A DNA stretch of 58,562 nt from JAXMAR01 sp046350295 (GCA_046350295.1 JAXMAR010000045.1:1-58562), one strand, 5' to 3'. Positions 33,437 through 42,645 are shown, counted from the stretch's first letter. Translations and numbers: made by a program. Notes: generated by a model from the sequence alone, not told the origin.

Positions 33437-34435
33437 ATGCGGCTCGGCATCGACCCGAAGATCGACTACGCCTTTCAGCGGCTGTTCGGCCGTAATGAGA
33501 ACCGTGCGCTCCTCATCGACCTCATCAACGCCGTCCTCCAGCCCGCGCCTGGCGCAGAGGTCGTGGATGTCGACCTCCTCAGCCCGTTCAATCCCAAGGA
33601 CTACGACGAGGACAAGCTTTCCATCGTCGACGTGAAAGCGCGCGATCCGTCGGGCCGGCTCTTCAATGTCGAGATGCAAATGCTGCCCGACCAGTATTTC
33701 TGCGAGCGTCTCCTCTACTACGGGGCACGCCTGATCGTCCAGCAACTCCACGAAGGCGATCCCTATTCCGCGCTGTGCCCGACCTATGTTATCGCTTTCG
33801 TGAACGCCCCTGTCTTTGCCGACGCCGCGGGGTATCGGCACGCGTTCACCCTGCGCGATCGGACGGGGACATTGCTCTTCACCGACCGTTTTCAGACGCA
33901 TATCCTGGAGATATCGAAGTTCCACAAAAAGGTGAGCGGGCTGGAAGAGGAAGTCGATCGCTGGCTCTGGTTTCTGAAAAATGCCGAGGCGATCGATCTC
34001 GACGCCGTGCCGGCTTCCATGAACGCGCCGGTTTTTCAACGAGCGATCAAGGAGTTGAGCATGCTGACGCAAGACGACCTGGAGCGAGCCCGCTACGAAG
34101 CCCGGCTCAAGCGGCAACGCGACGACATCTCACGCATCGCGTCAGCGAAGGAAGAGGGCTTGTTTGAAGGCCGCAAGCAGGGCCGTGAGGAAGGGCGTGA
34201 GGAAGGGCGTGAGGAAGGGCGTGAGGAAGGGCGTGAGGAAGGCGAACGAAGAGCGCTCGCAGATATGATTCAATCCCAGCAACGACTTCTTGGCCGTCCC
34301 GTTTCAAGAACTGCAGACCTGCAACACGCGACTCTTGATGCGCTGCGGCGCCTGCGGCAGGAGTTGGACGAGGGGATCGCCGCTCTGCTCGCAGCGGCCC
34401 GTGGCGTCAAGCATCCCAATCCGGAGAAGAACTGA
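33437..34435 (+). CDS. Rpn-family PD-(D/E)XK nuclease / putative transposase
   Basis: 332 residues. MRLGIDPKIDYAFQRLFGRNENRALLIDLINAVL is the characteristic start of the recombination-promoting nuclease (Rpn, PDDEXK_2) family. The nuclease core is IVDVKARDPSGRLFNVEMQM (D ... E-x-Q), followed by RLLYYGARLIVQQL. Rpn proteins are DNA endonucleases linked to RecA-independent recombination and, more recently, phage defence. A charged C-terminal region has the motif REEG repeated five times, encoded by the tandem repeat at 34184-34242. Intact and flanked by unrelated debris (DUF1501 fragment), which fits a mobile-associated gene. Confidence 0.85.
   Translation: MRLGIDPKIDYAFQRLFGRNENRALLIDLINAVLQPAPGAEVVDVDLLSPFNPKDYDEDKLSIVDVKARDPSGRLFNVEMQMLPDQYFCERLLYYGARLIVQQLHEGDPYSALCPTYVIAFVNAPVFADAAGYRHAFTLRDRTGTLLFTDRFQTHILEISKFHKKVSGLEEEVDRWLWFLKNAEAIDLDAVPASMNAPVFQRAIKELSMLTQDDLERARYEARLKRQRDDISRIASAKEEGLFEGRKQGREEGREEGREEGREEGREEGERRALADMIQSQQRLLGRPVSRTADLQHATLDALRRLRQELDEGIAALLAAARGVKHPNPEKN
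34184..34242 (+). repeat. 12-bp tandem repeat inside the Rpn gene
   Basis: The unit CGTGAGGAAGGG occurs 4.9 times without a break. It encodes REEG repeats. Because the unit is a multiple of three, copy-number change would alter protein length without frameshift. Confidence 0.9.
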
Positions 34436-34504
34436 AACCGGTTCGCCCTCTTGTCGAGCCCAAGGAATGCTCCGCGCCGCAACATTCTGCGCCCTCCTCC
34501 GAGC

Positions 34505-34683
34505 TACGGCGCCACGGATGAGTTGGGCTTGCACGCGGTGGAGGGCCGCACCACGGTCCACGACCTGCACGCGACGATCCTCCACCTGCTGGGCATGGAT
34601 CGCGAGCGCCTGACCTATCAACACGCGGGCCGCGACTACCGGCTGACCGACGTGAGCGGCCATGTCGGTCGGGAGATACTCCG
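34505..34683 (+). pseudogene. Remnant of a DUF1501 protein C-terminus
   Basis: The plus frame reads YGATDELGLHAVEG, TTVHDLHATILHLLGMD, LTYQHAGRDYRLTDV and SGHVGREIL. This is the conserved C-terminal end of the planctomycete DUF1501 (sulfatase-fold) proteins. No upstream part of the family is present and the frame runs on without a stop into the downstream terminator, so it is a dead fragment. Confidence 0.75.
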
Positions 34684-34706
34684 CTGCGCGAGGGCCGCTT
34701 TGGACA

Positions 34707-34739
34707 AAAAAGGGCGTGACCCAAATGGTCACGCCCTTT
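34707..34739 (-). terminator. Rho-independent terminator of the RRM gene
   Basis: On the minus strand, AAAGGGCGTGACC and GGTCACGCCCTTT form a 13-bp stem with a 5-base loop, followed by a T-run. It lies about 24 bases after the stop codon at 34763. Confidence 0.9.
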
Positions 34740-34762
34740 GCTTTAGTCGGTCGGAAAACGGA

Positions 34763-35071
34763 CTAGTAGCGACGGCCGCCGCCGAAACCGCGACCACCGC
34801 CCCCGCCGCCGCGCGGCCGGTCCTCGCGTGGCCGAGCTTCGTTGACGGTCAGAGCGCGTCCCTCGACTTCCTTCAGGTTCAGGCCCTGGATGGCGGCCTG
34901 GGCTTCCTGGTCGTTGCTCATCTCGACGAAGCCGAAGCCCTTGGAGCGACCGGTGTCGCGATCGATGATGACCTGCGCGGAGGTGACGTTGCCGAACTCG
35001 CGGAAGAGAGTTTCGAGCGTGCTGTCGGTGATGCCGTAGGACAGGTTGCCTACATACAGTTTCTTGGCCAT
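34763..35071 (-). CDS. Small RRM RNA-binding protein
   Basis: 102 residues: one RNA recognition motif with RNP2 (LYVGNL) and RNP1 (KGFGFVEM), then a Gly/Arg-rich tail ending GGGRRY. Bacterial RRM proteins of this type (cyanobacterial Rbp-like) bind RNA and are often cold-responsive. GAGG lies 5 bases before the ATG. A promoter (35190-35218) and a terminator (34707-34739) make it a monocistronic unit with a leader of about 110 bases. A paralogue is at 41051. Confidence 0.9.
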   Translation of the reverse strand: MAKKLYVGNLSYGITDSTLETLFREFGNVTSAQVIIDRDTGRSKGFGFVEMSNDQEAQAAIQGLNLKEVEGRALTVNEARPREDRPRGGGGGGRGFGGGRRY

Positions 35072-35189
35072 GCGGACCTCGAGAGAAAGAAGCGGGCATT
35101 CGCCCCGCCACTGTGGCAGAGCGGACTGAGGCAGGGGAAAGGCGCCTGGCGCGGCCAAGAACTTTTCACGAGACCCAGATTGGGAGCTT

Positions 35190-35218
35190 ATTGTAGTTCG
35201 TGTCACGGGCCAAAGCAA
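35190..35218 (-). promoter_or_regulatory. Sigma70-type promoter of the RRM gene
   Basis: Minus strand: TTGCTT (35218-35213), 17-base spacer, TACAAT (35195-35190). Predicted transcript start is near 35183, about 110 bases before the ATG. Confidence 0.5.
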
Positions 35219-35388
35219 GCGGCTTCCGCAGGAGGTGAACTGGAGGAAGGAGGGAGGCCTTATGTGATTCATCCTTTCTTTCCCTGCTGTCCCCAGGTAT
35301 CGTGGGGCCACGCTCGTCTGTCTGGCGCGGTCTCTTCGTTCGCTATTCTTTCGAGTCGAGACGACGACCGAGGATGAGGAGAAACCTC

Positions 35389-37964
35389 ATGAACGGGACG
35401 AACATCAAGAAAGTGCTCCTCTTCGGCCTCCTCGGCTGCCTCGGCTGCATCGCCGGTTGGCTTCTGGGCGAGTTGTTCCTCCTCGCTTGCCTGCCATCGA
35501 GCAGGGAGGCGGGGACGACGCTCGCCTCCAAGCCGGAATTGCCGGCGCTCAAAGGGGGCTCGACGACAGCCACACCGCCGCCGGCGCCGCCGCCGATCAC
35601 GAATCCGCTGTCCGCGCCGCCTGCGGCGCAGCCACCGCTCCTGGTTGCCGGGAAGCCGGTGACTCCGGCGCCGCCGCCGCCGGAGTTCGCCGCGCGGTTG
35701 GAGAAAGCGGGGGCGAAAACGGGTGACGTGCAGATCACGCTGATCTGGTTCAACGGCAACGATCTCGATCTGCACTGCGTGGAGCCGAGCGGGTTTCACA
35801 TTTTTTTTGCCAGTCGCAGGTCGCGGACGGGCGGCGAGCTCGACGTGGACATGAACGCCGGCGGCGCGATGAGCCTCACTCCCGTCGAGAACATCTACTG
35901 GCCCAAGGGCAAGGCGCCCACGGGCAAGTACCGTGTCTCCGTGCACCACTATGCCAATCACGGCGGTCCGGATCCGACGGCGTACAAGGTGAGCGTTCTG
36001 GCCGGCGGCAAGCGGCAGGAGTTCTCGGGGGCGATCCGGGCGCGCGAGACCCATGCGATCTGCGAGTTCGAGGTGGGGAAGGCGGAGCCGGAGTTCCAGG
36101 TCGCCGTTTCGCCGGAGGTGGTTGTATACCCCGGCGGCAAGAACGTCCTGACGGCGCGCGTCGCGCGCGGCGGCTTTGTTGGGCCGGTTTCGTTGCGGTT
36201 CGACGGCGATCTGCGCGGGATCGCGGCGAAGGACTTTGCCATGGGAGCAGGGGAGAGCGACACGAGCGTCGAGCTTGCCGCCGAGGCCGCGGCGCCGCTG
36301 GGAGAGCGACTCGTCACGGTGCACGCGACGGCCGGAGCAGCTGACGTCCGCGCGGACCTTCCGTCTCGTCGTGAAGGAGTCGCCGCCGTCGCTGGCGTTG
36401 GCCGTCTCTCCGGAATTGATCGTTCCCAAGGGGGGCACGAACTGGCTGCCGGTCCGCGTCGCCCGCGCCGGCTTTGTCGGGCCCGTCGCCGTGTCGCTCG
36501 AGGGGGATTGGAAGGGCGTCATACCGAAGAGCCTGGAGATCGCGGCGGACAAGGACGAGGGCCTGCTCGAAATGAGGGCCGACACGCGCGAGCCGGGGGA
36601 CCGGACGTTGCGGGTCAGCGCGCGTGCGGGCTTCCTGCTGGCGGAGGCGAAGGTGCGGATCGCGGTGACGGAAATTCCGCCGGCGCTGCGTGTGGCGGTC
36701 CCGCGGAAGATGGTGGTCGACGTCGGGGGCAAGAACCGGTTGCCGGTGCGTATCCTGCGCGAGGGGTTTTCGGGACCGGTAGCCGTCCGCTTTTCGGGGG
36801 ACCTGAGCCAGCTCACTGTGCCGGCCTTTTCGATCCTGGCGGATCAGACGGAGGGAGAGGTCGAGATCGCCGCGTCCGGTGAAGCGCGGGACGGCGCGCG
36901 GGACATTGTCGTCATTGCCGAAGGGAGCGGGCTCGCGGCTGACGCGACCATGGAACTGCACGTGGCCATCCTCACGGTCACTCCTGGCTGGTCGTGGGCG
37001 CTGGTCCTCGTCATCGGTTTTTGGACAACGCTGCTCGCCCTCGGTCTCGCGCTGGCCCTGGTGATCGGCCAAAACTGGTATCTGGGACGGCCGCTGCTTG
37101 CGCCGGCGGAGTTCGCTTTGGTTTTCGCCGGCGCCCTCGGCGTAGGGATCGTCGCGGGCGGCATCGGCCAGACACTCTATGGCCTCCTTACCCTCGCCCG
37201 GCTCGTTCCCGAGATCGGCTTCCTTGCCGGCTGGCTTTTGCTCGGCGCCTTGCTGGGTCGAGGGCTCGCCTTCTTCATCCCGAATTTGAGCGGCTGGCGG
37301 GCGACGGCGGCGGGCTGCGGCGGCGGGCTGGTCGGGGCGACGGCGTTTCTCGCCGTCTCCGCGATCGGCGACGTGGCCGGCCGCTTCATGGGGGCGGCGA
37401 TCCTGGGCTTCGCGATCGGTCTCATGGTAGCGCTCGTCGAGATGGTGAGCCGCAAACTGTGGCTCAATGTCGTCTACGGGCCGGATCAAGTTCGCTCGGT
37501 GAACCTGGGCGCGATGCCGGTGGTGATCGGCGGCGACGGCCGCAAGTGCACGGTGCAGGTGGCCGGGGCGCCGGGGATGGCGCTCAAGTTCTGGGAGAAG
37601 GATGGCGAGGTGCATTGCCTGGACGTGCTCGCGGAGAAGACCTGCACCGTGACGCCCGGCTACCGGCGGTCCGTGAAACAGGTCGAAGTCGTCGTCTGCT
37701 CCAATGACAGGAGAGGACGGATGCCCCCCGCGTCGTCGCCACGCATGCCGGCGCCCCTTCACGGCCGTCCCCGGCGGCGCCGGCCGGCCGGCCAGAGTCA
37801 CGCCGGTGGCGAGTCTTGCGCCGACGCCCCCGGCTGCGGCGCCTATGGCGGCTGCGCCGGCGCCGGCGGTCGCCGCCGTGACGGGGACGTGTCCCGTGTG
37901 CGGCGTCGCCGCCAACGGGGCTCCCGGAAAGCGCCGTTGTCCCGAGTGCTTCAGCATGTTTTGA
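35389..37964 (+). CDS. YfaP-like domain membrane protein with FHA-like and zinc-ribbon ends, two frameshifts
   Basis: One gene in three frames. Start: MNGTNIKKVLLFG, with GAGGAG upstream; a TM anchor (~10-31) and a Pro-rich linker. Then a YfaP/DUF2135-like domain (VQITLIWFNGNDLDLHCVEPSG ... GKYRVSVHHY) and three Ig-like repeats (VSPEVVVYPGGKN, VSPELIVPKGGTN, VPRKMVVDVGGKN). About five membrane segments follow (37000-37470), a possible FHA-like beta domain (VIGGDGRKCTVQVAG), and a zinc ribbon (CPVCGVAANG ... CPEC). The frame changes at 36357-36358 (an extra C after GCGGA) and around a CCCC run at 37754-37757. Removing these restores continuity from 35389 to the TGA at 37962. The domain combination is not one I recognise; a cell-envelope sensor or scaffold is a guess. 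Confidence 0.65.
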
Positions 37965-37981
37965 CGCGGATCTCGACCGCA

Positions 37982-39213
37982 ATGAGCAAACGAAAACGCC
38001 CGGCGGCGGGAGACCTCAACTCGACCCCGGCTATGCCCGCTCCAAGGCTGGACACCCTATCTCTCGCGGCGCTGAGGCGCCACGTGGTCGTTCAGCAGGG
38101 TTTCGCGACCCGGTATCGGCGGGCCGCGGACGAGGACATTGTCGCTTGCGTGCGCGCCTGTCTTGCGTGCAGCTCGACTCGATCGCCACCGTCGAGCGCA
38201 GTCACCTCCTCGTGCTGGCGTCACGCGTCGGCGCCGTCGAGGCGGGCGCCGTCTCGCGCCTGCTGGCGCGCGGTCGGCTTTTCGAGTACTGGGCGCACGA
38301 GGCGTGCTTGCTGCCGGTCGAGGATTGGCCGCTCTTGCGCTGGCGCATGCGCGAGCGGCAGACGCATCATCACTGGTGGGGGCCGGTGATCGCGTCCGAT
38401 CCGAAGCTGGCGGCGCGCGTTCTCGGCGAAATCCGCGGGCGCGGGCCGCTCGGCTCGCGTCATTTCGAGGGGCGTGGTGGCGGCGGCATGTGGCGGCTGA
38501 AGCCGGCCAAGCGCATGCTCGACGCCCTCTGGACCGCCGGGAAGCTCGTTGTGTCCGGACGTCAGGGGTTTCAGCGTCTGTACGACCTGCCGGAGCGAGT
38601 GCTGCCTGCCGCCGTGCTTGAGGCGCCGGACCTCAGCACGCAGGAGGCCGTGCGCCGTCTGATCGTGCGTGCGGTGGAAGCACGCGGCGCGTTGACGGCG
38701 CGCGGCATCGTCGAACACTATCGCTTCAAGGGACAGACGGCTCAGCTGGCGCCGCAACTGGAGTTCTTGTGCCGCGCCGGGATCATTCGTGTCTTCGCGG
38801 TGGAGGACGGGGGGCCGCCGGTTTATCTGCCGGCGCGGTGTGACCTTCGATGCGGTGAGCGGTTTGCCGGCGCGGCGCTGCTTTCCCCGTTCGAGAACCT
38901 GCTCTGGGATCGACCCTTCGCGCGGCGCCTGTTCGGCTTCGACCACCTCATCGAGGTCTACAAGCGGCCGCACGAGCGGGTCCACGGTTACTACGTGTTG
39001 CCGTTTTTGAGGGGGGATCGGCTGGTGGGGCGCGCGGACATCAAGGCGCACCGTGAGGCGGGCACGCTGCGCCTCAAGGCGTTGCACCTGGAAGCGGGTG
39101 TGAGAAAGACGGAGGCGTTGCTAGCGGATTTCGAGCGTGCCTTCGCGCGCCTGGCCCGAGCATTGCGGCTCGCGCCGGCGTTACTCCCAAGGGCAACTGA
39201 ACTGGAAGCATGA
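37982..39213 (+). CDS. ycaQ: YcaQ/AlkX-like winged-helix DNA glycosylase, frameshifted
   Basis: The long frame from 38146 gives RLSCVQLDSIATVERSHLLVLASRVG ... RLFEYWAHEACLLPVEDWPLLRWRM ... LLSPFENLLWDR ... RVHGYYVLPFL, the YcaQ (HTH_42) family, whose E. coli member unhooks DNA interstrand crosslinks. The N-terminus lies upstream in another frame (DTLSLAALRRHVVVQQGFATRY, from ATG 37982), and the two join near 38150 (VACVR to RLSCVQLD) by a single shift. With that repair the protein is ~410 residues, normal for the family. It starts 17 bases after the preceding gene. The Q-D pair near the N-terminus (VQLDS) and the EYWAHEA motif are intact. Confidence 0.8.
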
Positions 39214-39272
39214 GCGACCGTCGGCGAAAGAGGTCGCATGCGTTTTCGGCCCCGAGGGTCGGAAGCCCGCGG

Positions 39273-40550
39273 TCAGGCGGGCATGGCGGTCGGGTCGATC
39301 TGGCGGATGGTGCGCTGGGCGGACTCGCGGATGAGGCGATTGTCGTTGCGCGACTGTTTCATCAGGGCGGGGATCGTGGCGCGGGCGGGGGGACCGATGC
39401 GTCCCAGCGCTTCGATCACCGATTGCAGGAAGCGGCGGCCGGCCTCCGGGTCTTCGGAGGGCGCCGGCTTCTGCTTGAGCAGATCGGCCAGGACGGGGAC
39501 GGCGGTGTCCGCCTGCTTGGTGATGTTCCACAGGGCCTTGGCGGCGCAGAGGCGAACCTCCGGGGTCTTGTCCTTGAGCGCCTTGTCGAGGGCCGGGCCG
39601 GCGGCCACGGCGAGTTCGCCGAGCGAGCCGAGGACCTGCGCCGCCTTCTCGCGGACGGTCGGCTTCTTGTGGCTCAAGGCCGCGATCAGGGTGGGCACGG
39701 CCTCGGCGCCGGACTTGCGCAGAGCGACCTCGGCGTGCATGCATTCGTCGAGCTGATCGCCGCAGCGCTCGATCGCCTTCTTGGGGGACAGTTTCATCCG
39801 GTCCAGGGCGGCGGTCGCCAGGCGTTTTACTTCCTCGTCGGCGTCGTGCAGAGCGACGATCAGGGCGGGCAAGACGCCGATCGCCCCCTTGTCGCAACAG
39901 CCCAGCGCCTCGGTGGCGATCTTGCGCGAGGAAAGGTGGGCGTTGGTGAGCAGGGCCTTGATGAGACAGGCGCGTAGGCCCGGAGCGTCGATGTCGAGCT
40001 TGCACAGCGCCAGGGCGATCTGCTCCTTGCAGCTTTCGCTCATGCCCGGCGTCAGCCAGAGGCTGACCAGGGCGCTCTGGACCTTGGCGTCGCAGCGGCC
40101 GATGTCGCCCAAGGCGCGGGCGATGCGGGCGGCGAGGGTGTCGCGCACGCCGGGACCGAGCATGCGCACGAGCTTCTCGGACGCGGCGCGGGCGTCGGCG
40201 CCGATCTTGCCGAGAGCGGTCACGGCGGCTTCGCGCACGGCCTGCGATTCGCCGTCTTCCAGAAGGTCGATGAGCTGAGGGACGGCGGTCTCGGCGCGGG
40301 GGCCGAGGTTGCCCAGGAGCAACACGACCTCTTGCCGGAACGTGGGCAGGCGGCCCTTGCCGTTGACGGCGTTCTTGCGCTGGAGCTGGTCCTGCAGCGC
40401 CTTGACGAGCGGGTGGACGACATCGGCGGGAAGGGCGGCCCAATCCTGGCCTTCGCTCTGTTTCACGGAGCGGAGGGCTTCCCAGCGGATGTTTTCATCG
40501 TCGGCGCTGAGGGCTTTGATAAGCTTGCGGATCTGCGGAGCGTCAAGCAT
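39273..40550 (-). CDS. HEAT-repeat protein
   Basis: 425 residues made of about nine HEAT-type helical repeats (LIDLLEDGESQAVREAAVTALGKIG, LIVALHDADEEVKRLATAALDRM, LIAALSHKKPTVREKAAQVLGSLG). No signal peptide, so probably a cytoplasmic scaffold for protein-protein contacts. No catalytic domain. Divergent from the RRM gene at 41051, convergent with ycaQ. Confidence 0.8.
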   Translation of the reverse strand: MLDAPQIRKLIKALSADDENIRWEALRSVKQSEGQDWAALPADVVHPLVKALQDQLQRKNAVNGKGRLPTFRQEVVLLLGNLGPRAETAVPQLIDLLEDGESQAVREAAVTALGKIGADARAASEKLVRMLGPGVRDTLAARIARALGDIGRCDAKVQSALVSLWLTPGMSESCKEQIALALCKLDIDAPGLRACLIKALLTNAHLSSRKIATEALGCCDKGAIGVLPALIVALHDADEEVKRLATAALDRMKLSPKKAIERCGDQLDECMHAEVALRKSGAEAVPTLIAALSHKKPTVREKAAQVLGSLGELAVAAGPALDKALKDKTPEVRLCAAKALWNITKQADTAVPVLADLLKQKPAPSEDPEAGRRFLQSVIEALGRIGPPARATIPALMKQSRNDNRLIRESAQRTIRQIDPTAMPA

Positions 40551-41050
40551 TGGTGGCCTGTTCTTATGGGATGCCGCGCGCGGCGCTAACTTATTTTAGC
40601 GGAACCAAGGGCGCCTTACAACGTGTTCCGCCGCGCCAAATCGGGAAAAACCGGCCGGGTCCCGCGCGAAAATAGGCTCGAAATGGGTATTTTGTTGATT
40701 CAGGAAGAAAAGGCTGAGTGGACCTATCTTTTTCCGCGGGCGCCGTGTATAATCATTCCAACATTGGCGGGCGTGTGCCCGCCGCCCGAAGATAAGGAAC
40801 GAGTTTCGCGTTTGAGCCTTGTCCGTTCTTGGTCATCTGTTTCGCATCTCTTTGCTTCGCAGCTTCCAAGCACTCAAGAAGTCTCTGCCGCAGCTCCTGC
40901 CATCTTTGGCTGGGAAAGATCGCGCCTGACCCATTCCGGTTGCGCGAACGTTCCTTTGCCGCCATCGGCGGGATCGCCCTCTATCTTCTGCGGTCTGCTC
41001 GACCGCGTTTTCTCCCTTCACCGCGGAGCTGCGCTTCGCAAAGGAAATCC
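40551..41050. other. 500-base divergent intergenic region and RRM leader
   Basis: No convincing gene. TATAAT at 40748-40753 is a good -10 box for the plus strand, but no clear -35 lies 16-18 bases upstream. GCGGGC-GTGT-GCCCGC at 40767-40782 would form a hairpin at the very 5' end of a transcript starting near 40760. The leader to the RRM start would be about 290 bases, long as in cold-shock mRNAs. Confidence 0.45.
40748..40753 (+). promoter_or_regulatory. Candidate -10 box for the second RRM gene
   Basis: Perfect TATAAT in otherwise GC-rich DNA, followed 14 bases later by a 6-bp stem hairpin. The -35 is not recognisable. Confidence 0.35.
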
Positions 41051-41392
41051 ATGAGCAAGAACATTTACGTCGGCAACCTCTCCTTCCAGACCACCGCGGA
41101 CGACCTCCTCGACGCCTTCGGCCAGTATGGCCAGGTCTCCCGGGCTCAGATCGTCAGCGATCGCGACACCGGCCGCTCCCGCGGCTTCGCGTTCGTCGAG
41201 ATGAGCGAAGGGGGCGACGAAGCGATCGCCGCCCTCAATGGCGCCGAGTTCCAGGGCCGCACGCTGACGGTCAACGAAGCGAGGCCGAAGGAAGATCGGC
41301 CGCGCTCCGGCGGCGGCTTCGGCGGCGCCCGCTCCGGCGGGGCCCGCTCCGGCGGCGGCGGTCGTTCCGGCGGCTTCTCGCGGCGTTATTAA
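41051..41392 (+). CDS. Small RRM RNA-binding protein, paralogue
   Basis: 113 residues with RNP2 (IYVGNL) and RNP1 (RGFAFVEM) and a Gly/Ser/Arg-rich tail ending SRRY. It is close to the protein at 34763 (YVGNLS..., DRDTGRS, TVNEARP, EDRPR in both). AAGGA lies 5 bases before the ATG, and the terminator at 41428 makes it monocistronic. It probably binds RNA, perhaps under cold conditions given the long leader. Upstream in-frame starts read through the leader and are unlikely. Confidence 0.9.
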   Translation: MSKNIYVGNLSFQTTADDLLDAFGQYGQVSRAQIVSDRDTGRSRGFAFVEMSEGGDEAIAALNGAEFQGRTLTVNEARPKEDRPRSGGGFGGARSGGARSGGGGRSGGFSRRY

Positions 41393-41427
41393 TCCCGGCC
41401 TGAAAGGCGGGACCTGAACCGTTACGG

Positions 41428-41459
41428 GCCGAAGGCGTGCGCGCCTTCGGCTTTTTTTT
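41428..41459 (+). terminator. Rho-independent terminator of the second RRM gene
   Basis: GCCGAAGGCG and CGCCTTCGGC form the stem, followed by TTTTTTTT. It lies 36 bases past the stop codon. Confidence 0.95.
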
Positions 41460-41514
41460 GTGTGCCAGGTATTCTCCCCTTCAGGAGGTGCAAGTCCTCA
41501 GCGGGCGTTATGGG

Positions 41515-41567
41515 AAGGGGACTATTGGGGCCTTCTACTTATTCATCCAAAAGTAGAATGTCCCCTT
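41515..41567. repeat. REP-like nested hairpin (GGGGAC / GTCCCC)
   Basis: Outer arms AAGGGGAC (41515-41522) and GTCCCCTT (41560-41567) enclose inner arms TTCTACTT (41533-41540) and AAGTAGAA (41551-41558). The same outer core occurs at 51830-51863 and in degenerate form at 292-530. This shape is typical of REP elements mobilised by RAYT transposases; no such gene is in the window. Confidence 0.7.
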
Positions 41568-41667
41568 TGCCTGACCCGGCTGAAATCCGTCCGGGATTGC
41601 CGGTCGTCAAAGAGACGGCGTCGACTGCAGGTTCCAGTCTTCCGGGTCGGTGAATGGAGGAAACGTC

Positions 41668-42087
41668 ATGCCGTCCTTCGTGAAGTTCACGGCGATTTTC
41701 ATCTCGGTGTTCGTGATGGGCTTCCCCGCGCTGCAAGGCGGCGAGCCCCGGAAGGAAAAAGAGCCCGATGCGAAACTACTCAAGGAACTCGATGACCTCC
41801 TCGAGAGAGAGGCGGACCTGAGCCCACCTCTGCCTGGTATGACGTCGAAGCTCCTCAAGCATGTGCAAAGCGAGAATCGCTCCGTGCGCGAAAAGGCGCT
41901 CATTCTGTTGGGCAACAGAGTTTATGGCAGGGCTTTGGCGGGGTCGGATCATTGGGTAGGAATGCGTGGAAGAGCAGACACCATTGATCGCGAAAGCTAC
42001 GAGGCGTTCAAGGGCTTGGTGCAACGCATCCGGCAGCTTGAGGAGCGTGCGGCGGAGCTGGAGATGAAGGCAAGCAAAAGGAAATAG
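41668..42087 (+). CDS. Small exported protein of unknown function
   Basis: 139 residues. Signal peptide MPSFVKFTAIFISVFVMGFPALQG, then a charged helical domain (LLKELDDLLEREADL ... LLKHVQSENRSVREKALILLG) and a C-terminal coiled-coil-like helix (FKGLVQRIRQLEERAAELEMKASKRK). GGAGGAAACGTC immediately precedes the ATG at 41668, which is why it is preferred over the one at 41650. No family recognised. Flanked by REP-like elements on both sides. Confidence 0.6.
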   Translation: MPSFVKFTAIFISVFVMGFPALQGGEPRKEKEPDAKLLKELDDLLEREADLSPPLPGMTSKLLKHVQSENRSVREKALILLGNRVYGRALAGSDHWVGMRGRADTIDRESYEAFKGLVQRIRQLEERAAELEMKASKRK

Positions 42088-42100
42088 CGGGGAGCGAAAA

Positions 42101-42152
42101 AAGGTGTCGGGACCGTGTCCGGACCCTTTTATAAAAAAGTTCCCGACACCTT
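42101..42152. repeat. Palindromic element between convergent genes
   Basis: AAGGTGTCGGGA (42101-42112) and TCCCGACACCTT (42141-42152) are perfect 12-bp arms. Inside lie the palindrome GTCCGGAC and an A/T-rich CTTTTATAAAAAAG. It lies 14 bases after one gene and 11 before the end of the convergent one, so it may double as a bidirectional terminator. Confidence 0.7.
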
Positions 42153-42162
42153 CTCCCGCTCC

Positions 42163-42531
42163 TCACCAGCCGAACCACATCAGGAGAAGGGGCAAGAGAG
42201 CGAACAAGAACATCACCGGCAAGAGCAGCGGAGCGAAGAAACGAAAGCAACGGCCGTAAAGCGCGATGATCCAATGGCTTTCTCGCAATACTTCTGGGCT
42301 AGCGGGACCTCGCCCTGGCGCGAACCAATATGCAACGCAATAAAGGAGGCTTAACCAACCAAAGGCCGCGAAAAGCACGCAAACGCACAGAAGCGCGAGG
42401 ACGTCCATCCCAAAGGTCCAAGCGAGCACGAGCGGTATCGGGAGGTACAGCAGCAGGGCGGCCACCAGCGCGAGAAAAAGCGTGTTGCGATACGGCTGAA
42501 GCCGGGCCGATAACCGGTCGAACCAGCGCAT
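42163..42531 (-). CDS. Small membrane protein of unknown function
   Basis: 122 residues with about three transmembrane segments (TLFLALVAALLLYLPIPLVL, LLCVCVLFAAFGWLSLLYCV, FAPLLLPVMFLFALLPLLLM) and a basic N-terminus (MRWFDRLSARLQPYRN). No motif identifies a function. No strong ribosome binding site. It converges with the preceding small exported protein and diverges from the HEAT membrane protein. Confidence 0.55.
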   Translation of the reverse strand: MRWFDRLSARLQPYRNTLFLALVAALLLYLPIPLVLAWTFGMDVLALLCVCVLFAAFGWLSLLYCVAYWFAPGRGPASPEVLRESHWIIALYGRCFRFFAPLLLPVMFLFALLPLLLMWFGW

Positions 42532-42645
42532 GGCGAAACCCAGCTAGAGACACTGTTTTTCCCGACCCTCCGGCGTTATTATGCACGTTAGAGGGCGCTT
42601 CCGAGAAGAGGAGCCTTTCCGCGCGTGCCGATCCGAGGATCGGCC

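Noticed and set aside
40623..41054. Open frame in the RRM leader region
   Set aside because: No ribosome binding site or family, and it overlaps the RRM gene start and the probable promoter.
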